A stretch of 64,000 nucleotides of DNA from Pochonia chlamydosporia 170 (GCF_001653235.2 NW_019154044.1:124001-188000), one strand, 5' to 3'; positions 1 to 11,397 are shown, counted from the first letter of the stretch. Notes: a model not told the origin generated them from the sequence alone. A program made the numbers and translations.

Positions 1-2350
1 CGCGGTAACGTCGGCTCCATTCTCCAGGAGCACTCGCACCACCCCCTCGTGCCCTAACGCGACCGCCAAGTGCAGCGCTGTCCATCCATCGTTGTCCTTC
101 GCGGTGACATCGGCTCCATTCTCCAGGAGCATTTGCACCAGTTCCTCCTTCCCTCTCTCAATTACATCGAACAGCAACCGCACCATCTTTGCGTCGCCAC
201 CCTTTATGGTCACGCCGCCATCCCTTTCCAAGAGCGCTTGTGCCACTGCCTCATGATCCCCACGGATCGCCCAGTCCAGTGCCGTTCGTCTGCTATTATC
301 TTCTACGGTAGTGTCGGCTCCATTATCTAGTAGCACTCGCACCACCGCCTCATGTCCATTGATGGCCGCCAGGTGCAGCGCAGTCCATCCTTTGCTGCTC
401 TTCGCGGCGACATCGGCTCCTTTCTCCAGGAGCTCTCGCACCACGGCCTGGTATCCAGACATGGCCGCCAAGTGCAGCGCCGTGCGTTCGTTACAGTCTT
501 TCGCGCCAATGTAAGCTCCATTTTCCACCAGCATCAGCATCACCGACCGGTCCCCCCTCTGGGCTGCCATGAGAAGCCAATAATCCCTCATTGTTGGCAT
601 CTGGTCAACATTATCCCTAACCCACGTGGGATTTACAATCAGGGCCCGACGGGCTGCATCGGCGTGCTCCAGCCATTCGTTAGTCCCGTATCCGAGGAAG
701 CAGTACTTTTCCAAAAGCTCATCAGGCTGAGTCACTGGATTCAATACACGCTCTGGATTGCATTGTATTATCTTGGCCCCCCCTTCAAACTCCCGCACCC
801 CGAGGTATCTCCAGCAAATTTTGAAAATAAGAACATTAGCTTCGTCTAGTTTAACCCGGTACCAAGGCTCGCCGGTGTTCACATGACTGAGGATGCCGTG
901 AGATGGCCGTATGGAGGCTCTGGACGGCCAAGCCCAAAATAAGAGGATTGTGGAAATGGACAAAGTCACAAACGTGATGTGCCGGCCAGCCCAAACAATG
1001 AAGGGAATGGGCAAGACACTTAAGAAATATTGGGTAGGCAAGGGAGCAGGTACAAATCTGTAGACGTGGTCGAGTTTCAAAAGAAATTCCTTCGCAGATT
1101 GATGCACGAGACTGACGGTGTTTGTTTTCACGTTGAAGGTAATAATGGGCTCGCAGCAATCGTAGATGTTCGGTCGTATGTCTTGGCGGACCGGCACATG
1201 GTCGCTATCGCGTGCCATAGTGTGTATGGCATATGCCATATCAAGTTCATCGACTGTGAGATGTCGTCGTGCCGCAACGATAAACTGAAGGACGAATTTA
1301 GCTCGTCCTTGGTCGCGCTGCTTAACTTTGCGGAGAATCTGGTCGTACACTTCGGGTAAGCCTTGGGGCAATAACTTCAGCGCTGTGGTGGCGCGCTCTT
1401 CATCAGCACCGAAGTCCTCTCCTTCGAGATCGTGCATAATCAAGTGAACCCAAAGAAATGTGCCATCAGCCTTCTTCTTCAGATTGTCGCGGACTAGATC
1501 CTGTACGTTCTGGGAACCTTTAATGCCCTCTACTTTCCAGTCGATGTATCTGTCAAGATCAGGCTTCACTTGATCAGAGCCAATATACACGTATCTGGTG
1601 ATCGTACGTAGACGTCTGTTGATGGTATCCTCCGGCCGGCTGGTTATGAGAAGCTGTGCATTCAAATGCTCAGTCGCCGTCTTATCTCCAAATGTCCTTG
1701 CAAGGTGTGCAAGAAACGTCGACAGCGAAGGCTCCTCGCACTCATCAAGAGCATCTAAAAGAAGATAGATCTGGCCGGTGTCGCGCCGCTTCAGAATGAA
1801 CAATAAAGCCGACCATAGTGCATCGGTGTCGTCAAAGAATTTCTGGCCATGCCGTCCGTATTGAAATTTAACCTTTTCGAAGAAGAAGGACGGCTCGGCT
1901 TTTATCAGCTGGAAGAGGAGTCCTCGCAGGATGGCTGTAGCAGTATTTCGTCTTGAATCGTTGTTGTCACAGAAGTAAAACGCCAGGATGTTGCACTTTG
2001 GGTTCGCCATCAGCTTTTCCAGCAGGAAACAAGAGAGCATAGTCTTCCCGACGCCAGGGGGACCGACAAGCCAGAGAGGATGACGATCATTCAGTCCAGC
2101 CCACTCCTCATATATCTTCAGACTCGTGAGCCATTCACAGGTGTCAGGCGCTCTACGGTCCCCGATCTTGACGATGTCTTCTTGAGGATCGGTTAAGGGC
2201 AAGATGTTCATGAATGTGTCGAAGTTCGTCCGACCTGTGCTCACGGCGTCAATCGGGGAAAAAAGTCGGCCGTACGACCATGTTTTTATGGGCTTGCGGC
2301 GCAACTTACTTTCGTCGATGGGGAAGCCTGATGCACTGAGCGTCAGCCAT
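1..2350 (-). CDS. NACHT-ankyrin NLR (STAND ATPase), 3' end beyond window
   Basis: The reverse frame is open from about 2260 to position 1 and continues off the left edge. It shows a NACHT NTPase: Walker A GPPGVGKT near 2050, Walker B LLLDALDE near 1760, and an NLR helical region with SLVHQSAKEFLL near 1100. A hydrophobic linker (960-1000) is followed by ankyrin repeats from about 560 to the edge, each with TALHLAA and VVRxLLExGAD cores. Fungal NLRs of this type sense a ligand through the repeats and oligomerise to trigger cell death. The 5' end is uncertain: an ATG at 2350 followed by an intron (GTAAGT near 2310) needs a GAG acceptor near 2240 to stay in frame, leaving only about 25 residues before the NACHT region. 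No N-terminal effector domain is visible. The SesA-like gene on the same strand ends about 200 bp upstream, the usual effector-receptor arrangement. Confidence 0.85.
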
Positions 2351-2490
2351 TATTAATGTGCCATACCTAGAGACATGCACTCCTTTATTACGGTTTCAGA
2401 ACATACCAGGCCTATTGACAATATTCACCTGTCCAATATCTTTTTTTTTTTTTCACAATGTTAGGCAACTCGCGCATTTCTTCCGAAGTG

Positions 2491-2931
2491 TGATTATTAG
2501 CACTAACTACTGTGGTGAATACCGCTGGTTACATCTAACAGTGATAATATTAGTCCATCGCTAGTTACCCTCGGAAGACTTGGCAGACTCGGAAGGCTCC
2601 TGGGTTGGAGCCTCGGGGATCCTACCAAAGCTCTGATTACCATTGGCATTAAATTGATGGCCCTTGACATTGTTCTGCGTGCCTCTCACCGTATTGGTAA
2701 TCTGATCTCTGCCGTAGTTGATGTTGGTAGTGCCGGATGGCTCCTCGAACATAGAGTCAGGAACCGATGGTTTCTCTCGGGCCACTTGCTCCAGCTTCTT
2801 TCGGCCTTCATCCAAGGCTTCAGCTTGTGTCTCAAGTGCTGCCTTAAACGCCCTGTGTGCTGCTAAGACCTGCAGGTCCTTTAGGATATTGTCCAGCAAG
2901 GTCTCGACCCGGCTTGCCTTGCCCAGCTGAA
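2491..2931. repeat. Left arm of 441-bp near-perfect inverted repeat
   Basis: This arm is the reverse complement of 5803-6243 (coordinates sum to 8734), with one mismatch found by reading (2584 against 6150, changing Ala to Pro). It covers the 3' half of SesA copy 1 plus 70 bp of 3' flank. The match stops sharply at both ends: inside the coding sequence at 2931 and in the flank at 2491. Confidence 0.85.
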
Positions 2932-3253
2932 CCACCCGCTCTTGGTAAGCAGCCTTGGGCGACTTAGCCTTATTCTCCTTAATACATTTAACGATTTCCA
3001 GCAGTTGCTCGGCTTTCTCCTTGCAGCTCCTCAACGAATCCTCCAAAGCTTCGGCTTCTTTGTCAGCCTCTACATTATGCGCCTGGGTTTCGGCGGCTTG
3101 TAGCGCGTTCCGGACGATTAGAAGGCAGTTTCCTACTTCCTGGAACACTTCCGGCAGACCACCAAGATCTTTGATGGAGTTGAATACACCAACGAGCTTT
3201 TTGGAGAGGGCGTCGATGTCGGTAATGTACTCAAAGATCTGGTCGCTCGACAT
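2561..3253 (-). CDS. SesA-like protein with possible C-terminal amyloid motif, copy 1
   Basis: This is an intronless ORF of 230 residues starting at an ATG. Residues 1 to about 150 resemble the SesA/NACHT_N helical domain found at the N-terminus of fungal NACHT proteins or as stand-alone partner proteins; GLPEVFQEV and KEAEALEDSLRSC sit in the expected helices. Residues 180-212 form an N/G/Q-rich stretch (INYGRDQITNTVRGTQNN, then FNANGNQSFG) that resembles sigma-type amyloid signalling motifs of fungal NLR/Ses proteins. The motif assignment is by eye. The last 370 nt plus 70 nt of 3' flank are almost identical to the inverted copy at 5481-6173, while the first half is clearly diverged. The likely role is a cell-death effector or adaptor gated by a neighbouring NLR; the nearest candidate is the NACHT-ankyrin gene immediately downstream. 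Confidence 0.75.
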   Translation of the reverse strand: MSSDQIFEYITDIDALSKKLVGVFNSIKDLGGLPEVFQEVGNCLLIVRNALQAAETQAHNVEADKEAEALEDSLRSCKEKAEQLLEIVKCIKENKAKSPKAAYQERVVQLGKASRVETLLDNILKDLQVLAAHRAFKAALETQAEALDEGRKKLEQVAREKPSVPDSMFEEPSGTTNINYGRDQITNTVRGTQNNVKGHQFNANGNQSFGRIPEAPTQEPSESAKSSEGN

Positions 3254-5480
3254 CGCTTGTGGAGATGGTGGCAGGGCGGGCTTAACTTGCCTTTCCTAGT
3301 AAATTAGTTTCCCGAGAAACGCTTTATGAAATCTTTGCTTTGGGAACATACATTTTATAGGTGCTGAGAGGTGCGCTCGTTTTGATCGGAAGGAATCCCC
3401 TCTCTTGAGACCAGCGACTTCAATACAGGTCAATGTCCCTGATCACCAGAGGGACTGGTAGACGGGCTTATCTGTCTGCTGACGAAGGCGGAAACCTAGG
3501 TAATGTGTCACACTACATTACGAGGCTTGCAGCTCAGTATTGCCAGCTATATGATAGGGCCAATTGAAGGCCGGAGTGAAATTGTCTCGACGCAGCTGGT
3601 CAGATACTACGTAGTATGTCCAATATATCAATTTCTCCTTCCGCTGCTCATGCCGGGATACCTCCCGATTAACGTATAGGAAGGCCCATCACATTCTTGA
3701 CGGGATTCCTACCAACCAAGGCCTGCCAACAAGTGAGACAGCGCGCCTGGATGCCTTTCAGCCATGTTCTGTTCCTAGTCTGTCGCATGCTGGTGGCCTC
3801 TTATTTGCCATAAAAGTTAGCCCCACTAGTAACATATTTGCGCGAAATATTTCACTGCGACATGCTCTGCCGCATGCCCGCACTTATGTCCACGACGCAT
3901 TGGACAAAACCAGCCCACACGGCGTCGCTAAACAGAACGCACCGTAGGTAGCCGACAATACTGTAACGTACTTCACATACGAGCTAGCCACACCACCGAG
4001 CTAGCCACCGCAAAATTCCATACAAAAGGGCACTTCGCAACCCCCCTGCAAAGTAGCCATTTTGGGATAAAAAGCAATGAAATTATACAGCAATATTTCT
4101 TGTATGACTTCGAATGTAATCCTAGAATTTTGGGTATTGTTTACTAACTACGTAAGAAGAAGTTGATAAATTTCTAATTCGCACTGTACAGATGCTAGAA
4201 TCCCCAAATAATCATATGTATACAGGGCCAAAAAAAAAATAGGCATTGGGCTAGCTCTTTTATAAATAAAAAGAGAATGAAATGACAGCTGTTTTTATCT
4301 GTTTTTCGTGGTGTTTGCACGGGGGTTAAAAAGTGCTATTTGTATGGGAATTTGGGGTGGTCCGCTCGCTATGCTGGTCCGCTCGCACCCACGTTAATAG
4401 TGTGATAATTATTTGGCAATGTCAGTGACTGGTACCCATTCCTAAATTCACCGTAACAGCTTCCGTACACACAAAACGATGCACAGAAGCTCGGGTGACA
4501 AATTTAGCAACATAATAATTACTGCTATGATAATGGTCGTGCCCGCGAAAGGCAAAAGGCAGCCAGCGACTAATATCGAAGCCGCTATTTCTCACGAGAC
4601 TGCACTCGAAGGTTCTGATTGGGCAGAGACAACCTTCCCTGCCTATGTGGCACAGCTGAACTGCAAGCCGCAATGGATGGCTGGATTTTATTTCGCCAGA
4701 GGAAAGTCCCTAAAAAACCTTGACACTGGCTAATTGACAGTCTGGTTCGTTTGATCGCAAACCCCAAGCCCACAGATGATCCTTCGCTTGTTGGAGGCTA
4801 TTAAGAGTTGGTTATAAACCACAATAGCTTGGTACAGACTCGTAAATTTGTTAGTTATGAGCCCGGATTGTGCGACAACCGAGTCCACAGGTTCGATTCC
4901 CACTATTTGCGTCCTTGAACGCGTAGATCCAGAAGACAGAGACGCCTGCGGTTAGCCAGAACCAGACGCAAGTGGCAGGCAGCAAACTTTCAAGCGTCGT
5001 CCCAGCCAGAATGTTACGGGGTTTACGGGGAAGGGTGGGTTATAAATCACCATACACTAGACTGGGTACAGATTCGTCTTTTTTTCGTCTCGTGATAAAT
5101 CCAACTTAAAGCCGCGATGGTGGTGCAACATCTCCATCAAAAATGTTCGGAATATTGATCACATGTCCATCCTCAGGTGTACGCGGAGTCAAGCTTTCAC
5201 TTGCCGATTAGGACACTGTGTTGGAGCAGTACCCACACCGTGACATAATATGTAGCCATGAGTAGTATGATGATAAACCCCTCGATTGCCATGGCTCAAC
5301 AGCGTTCCTCGAAGCAGTTTTACTCAACACCGCCCATGTTCATCGTGTCTATCGGCCAACTGGTTCCATTGCGCCACTATCTGAGGTATGTTGTCAAATT
5401 CCGACATGTTCGGAGAGTTTCAGCTCAATTACTCCAGAAAAATATACCATTCGGGCTACCATCCGGCCTCGCAGTGGACA
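3254..5480. other. No gene recognised
   Basis: Apart from the two SesA promoters there is nothing convincing here. ORFs are short and unlike anything known. AT-rich stretches lie around 4080-4330. A GGTTCGATTCC string at about 4892 matches a Pol III B box, but no tRNA cloverleaf could be drawn. Confidence 0.6.
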
Positions 5481-6173
5481 ATGTCGGGGTTCGAGGTATT
5501 TGGACTCATTACGGGTATCATCGGCCTCATCGAAACCCTCGGCACGGTGTACAAATCCGTCAAGGACCTCAACGGTCTCCCCGAAACGTTCCAGGAAGTA
5601 GTACATCGTATTCCACTCCTCGAGCAAACGCTACAAGCCGCCAGGGCCCATACGAATGATGTAGAGTCCGACAAAGAAGCCGAGGCCCTATGCACCGTCT
5701 TGAAGAACTGCGAGAAGAAAACTAAGCAACTGCTAGAAATCTTGGAAGAAATCAACAAGAACAAGGATAAGTCGGCCAGGGCTATTTACCAGAGGCTGGT
5801 ACTTCAGCTGGGCAAGGCAAGCCGGGTCGAGACCTTGCTGGACAATATCCTAAAGGACCTGCAGGTCTTAGCAGCACACAGGGCGTTTAAGGCAGCACTT
5901 GAGACACAAGCTGAAGCCTTGGATGAAGGCCGAAAGAAGCTGGAGCAAGTGGCCCGAGAGAAACCATCGGTTCCTGACTCTATGTTCGAGGAGCCATCCG
6001 GCACTACCAACATCAACTACGGCAGAGATCAGATTACCAATACGGTGAGAGGCACGCAGAACAATGTCAAGGGCCATCAATTTAATGCCAATGGTAATCA
6101 GAGCTTTGGTAGGATCCCCGAGGCTCCAACCCAGGAGCCTTCCGAGTCTCCCAAGTCTTCCGAGGGTAACTAG
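5481..6173 (+). CDS. SesA-like protein with possible C-terminal amyloid motif, copy 2
   Basis: This paralogue of the gene at 2561-3253 is also 230 residues long. The start is set at the internal ATG at 5481 (MSGFEVFGLITGIIGLIETL) because that aligns with copy 1 and with the usual SesA N-terminus; the frame is open 93 nt further upstream. The N-terminal 107 residues are roughly half identical to copy 1, sharing GLPETFQEV and DKEAEAL. The C-terminal 123 residues, including the N/G/Q-rich motif, are identical except for one Pro/Ala change. The strand is opposite to copy 1, with about 2.2 kb between the two starts. An abrupt change from about 50% to about 100% identity inside one gene suggests gene conversion or a recombinant duplication. 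The predicted role is the same as copy 1. Confidence 0.75.
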   Translation: MSGFEVFGLITGIIGLIETLGTVYKSVKDLNGLPETFQEVVHRIPLLEQTLQAARAHTNDVESDKEAEALCTVLKNCEKKTKQLLEILEEINKNKDKSARAIYQRLVLQLGKASRVETLLDNILKDLQVLAAHRAFKAALETQAEALDEGRKKLEQVAREKPSVPDSMFEEPSGTTNINYGRDQITNTVRGTQNNVKGHQFNANGNQSFGRIPEAPTQEPSESPKSSEGN

Positions 6174-6243
6174 CGATGGACTAATATTATCACTGTTAGA
6201 TGTAACCAGCGGTATTCACCACAGTAGTTAGTGCTAATAATCA
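5803..6243. repeat. Right arm of 441-bp near-perfect inverted repeat
   Basis: This arm is the reverse complement of 2491-2931. It carries the second half of SesA copy 2 and 70 bp of 3' flank. Sequence beyond 6243 (towards 6540) has no counterpart near copy 1. Confidence 0.85.
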
Positions 6244-7792
6244 TGGTGAATTTCCAGGATGCCATAGCTCATACACCCAGAGCTGGCACTGTTGGTGATA
6301 TGTGGTCCACTGTTGCAGTTGTACTGAAGCTCGTTGCTAATATTCGAGCTTTGAGGACCAAGTCCATGGTTGTTGATGGAGGCGTTCGAAGGCATGGTCG
6401 TCGCGCGTTCACTAGTGCAACGGTCCAAGCTGAGGATCTTGACAACTGGCTAGGCGACTACTACGAGCATCTAAAAGCTAAAGAAGGAAGAGAAAACAAA
6501 ACAAGAAAAGGAGAGTTCCACGCAGCTTATCTCACGTCTTGATCGTCCCAGCCCGACAGACGGGGACGGAGGCGAGAGAGCAAGCCAAGCCACTGCTACA
6601 GCAGCTTCCGTACAGCACGCTTCCGCCACAAATGATGTCCTGTTCATTTCTTCCTATGGAGACTCTGACATGGAAACAACGACGGGCATCCAGATGACTC
6701 GCTCCCATCTATTGCGTCAATTATGGCGTCGCTCGCCAGCGCAAAGCATGCTTGTACCAAAAGCGCATATGATTGTGAGACTGTGGGAGTTGGAGCGTGG
6801 GCGTACGGACTGATGGAGGCGGAATTTCTGGTTCTGAATCCGTGTCCATGTTATCCCATTTCGAGTACTCCATAGTCATGAAGAATCACTTAATGCTACA
6901 GTCACTGCATTTTAATGACGATGCACACGCAATCGCCCACCCTAAAGCTACTATTTCTACGCTTAATATCTCCTCCACCCTTTAAAAGACACGCATAATT
7001 TTAAAAGGGGTCTAACTGCTACCTCGGATGCACTATATTAAATTTTTAAGAGCTTTAAGCAAAAGTCTGAAAAGTTATGTAGACTTGAAGAGAGAGCGCC
7101 GAGTTTTTTTTGTTACTTTTGCTAGTAAATCAGACGGGTTTCAAGCACTTTGTACTTCACTTCCTAAATACTCCATAATCTGAAGTGCCAAAGCGCTGCA
7201 AGTTCAGAATATTATACAATTAGTATTAAATAACACAGAAAATAAATTTGAGATGTTTTGACTTCAGTGTTAATAATATGTTATGCGTTAAAGTTCGTGA
7301 GTTTTGGTGAGAATGTGGGGTTGCATCGTCATTAAAATGCTCCCACTGTATAGTTCTCTGTTTGCATTCTTCCCTCAGGCAAGGGCCTTGCTTCTCAAGC
7401 CCTCAGGCTCGTTCCGAAAAGGCATTGGCGGACCCGTAGGGGACCGGTCTCCTGTAAATAAATAATAAACACTTGTTACCGGCAGTTAGCTTATTGTAGC
7501 CGCAGACCACTGCCTGCGACTGGTAACTAAGCTTCGACTAGGCATACGACCTTGGTGACCAGTAACACCGATAGATGGTTAGGACTATCAGCAAGATGTA
7601 GCTCCCTGGAGCAGACGGAGGAAGCAGCTCTGGCAGGAACGGCTTGTTATCCGGAAGTGAAAGGTAGAGGCAGTTGTATGTTAGTTGAACGCTGCATAGC
7701 TGCTTAAGCGGCCGGGACAGTCGATGAATTAAAAAATAAATCAATAAATAAACTGGCGCCAACTGATCAGGCACGGCCCTGTAACTCAGCAA
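6244..7792. other. AT-rich stretch, no gene recognised
   Basis: A 103-codon ORF overlaps the repeat end (6231-6542, +) and has no recognisable family. From about 6960 to 7320 the sequence is strongly AT-rich with many stops. An imperfect hairpin (GTTACCGGCAGT near 7476 against ACTGGTAAC near 7519) is visible, but no element can be delimited. Confidence 0.5.
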
Positions 7793-8310
7793 TCCGTTTC
7801 GAGTACGGTGCGCAAATGACTCTCCGTTTCCGGCTAAACATCGGGTTCGGTGCACTGGAAGAGACGACATCCCGTCAGCTCTCTCAGAGTTAAAGTTGGT
7901 AAAGTGGCTGGGACGGGACCAGCGAACACCGGTCGTTGTATGTCTCCTAGTTCTCTTCTTTTCTTTTCTGTTTTGTTAAAACTCATAATTCTTAGGAAAA
8001 TGTCTGTGGGAGACAGAGTGTTCTCCGGCATCTTACCCTGGTAGTCTCCTTCTGCCCTCCCCGCTTCAAGAAGCATCTTGGCTGAGCCATTTGACTGTTA
8101 CCTCAATATGTTGTTCAGATGCCACGGCCCGTCCCGCGGCCGGTCAGCCCAATCCAGTCCACTTCCAGACACAGTCCACTTCCAGACACAGTCCACTTCC
8201 AGACACAGTCCACTTCCAGACACAGTCCACTTCCAGACACAGTCCACTTCCAGACACAGTCCACTTCCAGACACAGTCCACTTCCAGACACAGTCCACTT
8301 CCAGACACAG
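7793..8310. repeat. Dispersed repeat, copy 1, ending in a 17-bp minisatellite
   Basis: About 350 bp here (for example CGGCTAAACATCGGG at 7831 and TTTGACTGTTACCTCAATATG near 8090) reappear with roughly 90% similarity at 42405-42790 on the same strand. Both copies end in a tandem array of the 17-bp unit AGTCCACTTCCAGACAC. This copy has about nine units (8157-8309), nearly identical to each other. Because 17 is not a multiple of three, the array reads through in several frames on both strands with a 17-residue period. Those ORFs are treated as repeat artefacts. Confidence 0.85.
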
Positions 8311-8502
8311 TATACATGTTGCCCTCGGTCTGGGTCATGTCCTCAACGAGCATTGACAAGTATGTGTTTCATTTGAGACAGACGAGTAGGTGCGTTTGGG
8401 TCCCTAGTATGGAAGGTGTTTGAGATAGCTTCCCACAGGGCGGCATCGTGCTTTGCCTTGTCGCCGAATGCGATGTTCGCCAGGTTTTGCTCGTAGTCTT
8501 AC

Positions 8503-9997
8503 CGGCTGATAACTCCGTTCATAAACCTCGTAGAGTGTGATACTATGAAGTTACGAAGTGCCGGTTGAAGACATCCTGGTGGATGACTAGTTAGGCGCAG
8601 AAAGATGTTCCGGTTGCGGGGAGAGCTTACCATCCAATCTCCCCACATCCCCAACACGGATAGAGTAGGGACGAAGGCCAGAACGGCATCCCGCCACCTC
8701 GCGCACTTCGTTCCAAAGGTCAAGAAACCTACGGTAATTCATAGGCATAATATGCTTGTCATCAGCCATGAACTCTTCTTTCCAACGTAGTTCGACAAAA
8801 TTAACGCCTTCCTCAAGTGTTGTCGGGTTGAGGACCTCGTCGCATGACGTAAACCCAGCTTTAAAGGCATCGTCCTTTATTGCTCGGATCGTGAACATCG
8901 TGGTCAAGCATAGGATCAGACTTGGGATCACAGTAACCTCATAGCATAAGCTGTATTGCATATCAGTTAGGTTTTGTCCGTTTTGTGGAAATGGGAGGTT
9001 AGATCGTATGCGGGAGTGCCTAGAACGCTGTTCTCGCTCGATCCTAATCTTTTGTAGCTTGTTATGGTCAATTGTAGACCAGCAAATAGTTCGCGTAACA
9101 GATGGGTCAACCGGGTCTCTAACCCACGCGAGCTTGACATGGTTGTATTTTTTCAGTTCTAGCGCGCCTGGTCGCCAACCACCGAGGCCCATCTCGACGA
9201 CATACATGCCGAAAGGGAGTCTATCATCCGGCGAGCACCTAAGGTCATCAGCTTCCTCCCATATAGTGGAAAGAATTGTCAAAATGTCGTCTTTAGTAGC
9301 AGCATCTTTCTGAAAAGTCTGCCCCAAGTTCAACCCCATTTCTGCTCCAAACTCGGGAATCCACTGCGCACTCCTTCAATGGTCAGAAAAGTCAATCACC
9401 AGTAACAGGAAGAGGGGCTAAGAACCCGCGCGAGCTATCTCATAAGTAGGGCCGCAGGTCGACGGAGTCTTCCTCGAAAGCATACTTTAACGACCAGACT
9501 CCAGCGTTCTTGCGATCCTGGAGCCTTTTCGGCTTCATGATCCGGTCATCTGCGTGATTGACCAGCATACACCACACATCTTCTATTGTTGACGCACAAT
9601 CGATCGTGTGGACCTTCTCATATTCCTCAGGACCAAGGCACGGTCGCAAGGTGACGGATTCCTCCCAATACTGTCGCAGGAAGGCTTGGAAAATAGCTGT
9701 CTGGTTCGCCCAAGCAGAGGTCAATCCAGATGGCCTCTGGGTTAACGTCAGCGCAGGCCGCAAATCTTTAAGACTTAGAGTTAGCTTTTGACTCAGGGTC
9801 AACGATGATAAGAAGTCTTACTCTTCCCAGTTCTTCCATATCCTCTCACGACGTTGCCTCGTTTTTGGATCTAGGCGGCAACTCTCACTGAGCGGCTTAT
9901 CCTGATACTTCTGCACTGCAGCTTTAGCTGCTGCTTTGTTGAATTGGCGCACATTTGGACGGTTAAATCGAAGCGATGCCTCCGCATTTGGAGGCAT
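8503..9997 (-). pseudogene. DUF3435 (Starship captain-type tyrosine recombinase) relic
   Basis: Pieces of one protein lie in order on the minus strand. The N-terminus starts at an ATG at 9997 (VRQFNKAAAKAAVQKYQDK), with a GTAAGA donor near 9822. A middle piece follows at 9440-9720 (SVTLRPCLGPEEYEKV, DRKNAGVWSLKYAF). The core is at 8587-9360 (QWIPEFGAEMGL, LGGWRPGALEL, WKEEFMADDK, LRPYSIRVGDVGRLDG), and the C-terminus at 8503-8580 is in another frame (PALRNFIVSHSTRFM). This order and these motifs are characteristic of fungal DUF3435 proteins, the family that includes Starship captains. At least two frame changes (near 9715 and 8600) cannot be explained by clear introns, so I call it inactivated. 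I did not identify the catalytic Arg and Tyr residues with confidence. An active copy would integrate DNA at a target site. Confidence 0.7.
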
Positions 9998-10526
9998 TAT
10001 GGCAAGCCAGAAGGGATTTGGTGGTGATACGCAGAATGGCGGGATATTGGGGTCATGGGAAAGCACAAAGGTCAAATCGCGCCCTTTTACCATGGAGGTG
10101 GCGCAGCCCTTCTTTTCTTATCTGACCATAACCAGGATCAAACCAGGCCACAAGTTTGGAGCTACGAGACGCGCAGATATCACAAGGCGCGATGTCCACG
10201 GGCTGACCAACACGGGCGGGATGGGATCCATGACTACTTAGGTGTGGCAGACTACGCATGTATGGGCAAGCCAATCTGGAAAAATTTATTGTCGATGGAA
10301 AGGAAGAGAAGGGGCGTCCGGCGCGTAGCAGAGCAAGTGCACAAATGTGACGAATCTGCGAGGCCCAAGGTCGAAAACAGGCAACAGAAGGGTGTGTGAG
10401 AAGCACGGCGCTTCGGGGTCGGACGGGAATGTTGATGCTGAGGCCAGGCAGAGAGGAGGAAAACGGTGACAAGATGGAGAAATGGGGAGGACGGGAAAAG
10501 TGGGTCAAGGCGGGCGTCACGGGTAA
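9998..10526. other. No gene recognised
   Basis: This is the sequence upstream of the recombinase relic. A 155-codon reverse ORF (10053-10520) has no recognisable motifs and no support as a gene. If the relic was a captain, one edge of its element would be expected in or just beyond this stretch, but no terminal or target-site repeat was found by eye. Confidence 0.4.
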
Positions 10527-11397
10527 ACTCCAGAAATCGATGTCCTAATCTTGACCGCTGGTAATGCCTATGACTAAATCTGCAGACAAATACTATTTTT
10601 GTTAGCTGGGCACTTGTATAAGTACGTTACGGACTCACACATTGGCGTGCACAAATTGCATTGAACAGCAGAGGAGAGTATGATGTTCCGTGTGACTGGC
10701 TATTGTCTTGCATCTCTCTAATAAATGCGTCATAGTTTATATCCGGCAAGCTGATTACGCTATTTTGATTGAAGTATTGACGTATCAAAAGAATGGATAC
10801 GTCGTCATTCGGTATGAGTTCGGCCAAAGAGGTAGCCGGCTGAGGACAATGGGTTTGCGACGCGGAACTGAGATCTTCGGCTGGGTTGCAACCCGACCGG
10901 CTGTTATCGACAAGATCGTATGCTTCTTGTTGGGTTTTGCAGTGTATGGAGCTGATGACTCGCCTTAATGCGTCTAATTCTGCTTCTTGTAGGGTGTATT
11001 TCCTCTTTAACGCATCGGCTCGTGTTTCTTCTGCATTTGCAATATATTTACAGTCAATTTTACGACGGAGGTAACGTGTACATGCCGGTCGTTTGCCGTC
11101 GCACTGATACTTAGCTTCACTCCTTCTACTGCAGCATCGAGACACCTACCTTACACTTTTGGCGACGACAAGACTCGCATGCGGCCCTTGTCGCGCATCG
11201 ACGAGCCTGTGTGTCCCTATCTATTTCCTCAACAGATGATTCTTCGACTGGCCCGCCAGGGGGCTTTCCCGGAAGTAAGGGCCGATATCTTGGCTCCCTT
11301 GCGTAGCTTGTGCAAGACAAACGTAGAGTATCTGCGATCTGAGCAATTTGACCCCGCCAGTACGGCAAGTCATAGGTGAAGTGCCGATGATTGGGCC
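10527..11397 (-). pseudogene. Dead copy of a Zn(II)2Cys6 regulator
   Basis: This segment is about 90% or more similar to 32458-33327 on the same strand and has the same exon pattern (donor GTAGGT near 11151, acceptor before TGCGACGGC, second donor GTGAGT near 10640). Three lesions relative to the other copy are visible. The start codon reads AGG where the other copy has ATG (near 11295). The fifth zinc-binding Cys of the cluster is Tyr (TRYLRRKIDC against IRCLRRKIDC). A one-base deletion near 10544 leads to a stop after SGQD. Similarity ends near 10527, so the copy is also truncated. Zn2Cys6 proteins need all six cysteines to bind DNA, so this copy should be inactive. Confidence 0.8.

Noticed and set aside
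2654..2930. Identical ORF pairs at 2654-2930 and 5804-6080
   Set aside because: They are antisense shadows of the SesA genes, identical only because the inverted arms are identical.
4850..4920. tRNA gene
   Set aside because: Acceptor and anticodon stems do not form; only the B-box-like string is present.
8098..8359. CRISPR-like array at the 17-bp repeat
   Set aside because: Units are directly adjacent with no spacers, and the genome is eukaryotic.
8078..8423. Overlapping ORFs in three forward and two reverse frames with a 17-residue repeating peptide
   Set aside because: The repeat unit is 17 bp, so all frames without stops repeat; this is a minisatellite, not a repeat protein.
10053..10520. 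155-codon reverse ORF upstream of the recombinase relic as a zinc-binding protein (CDIC)
   Set aside because: There is a single CxxC only, no homology, and an overlapping forward ORF of similar length.
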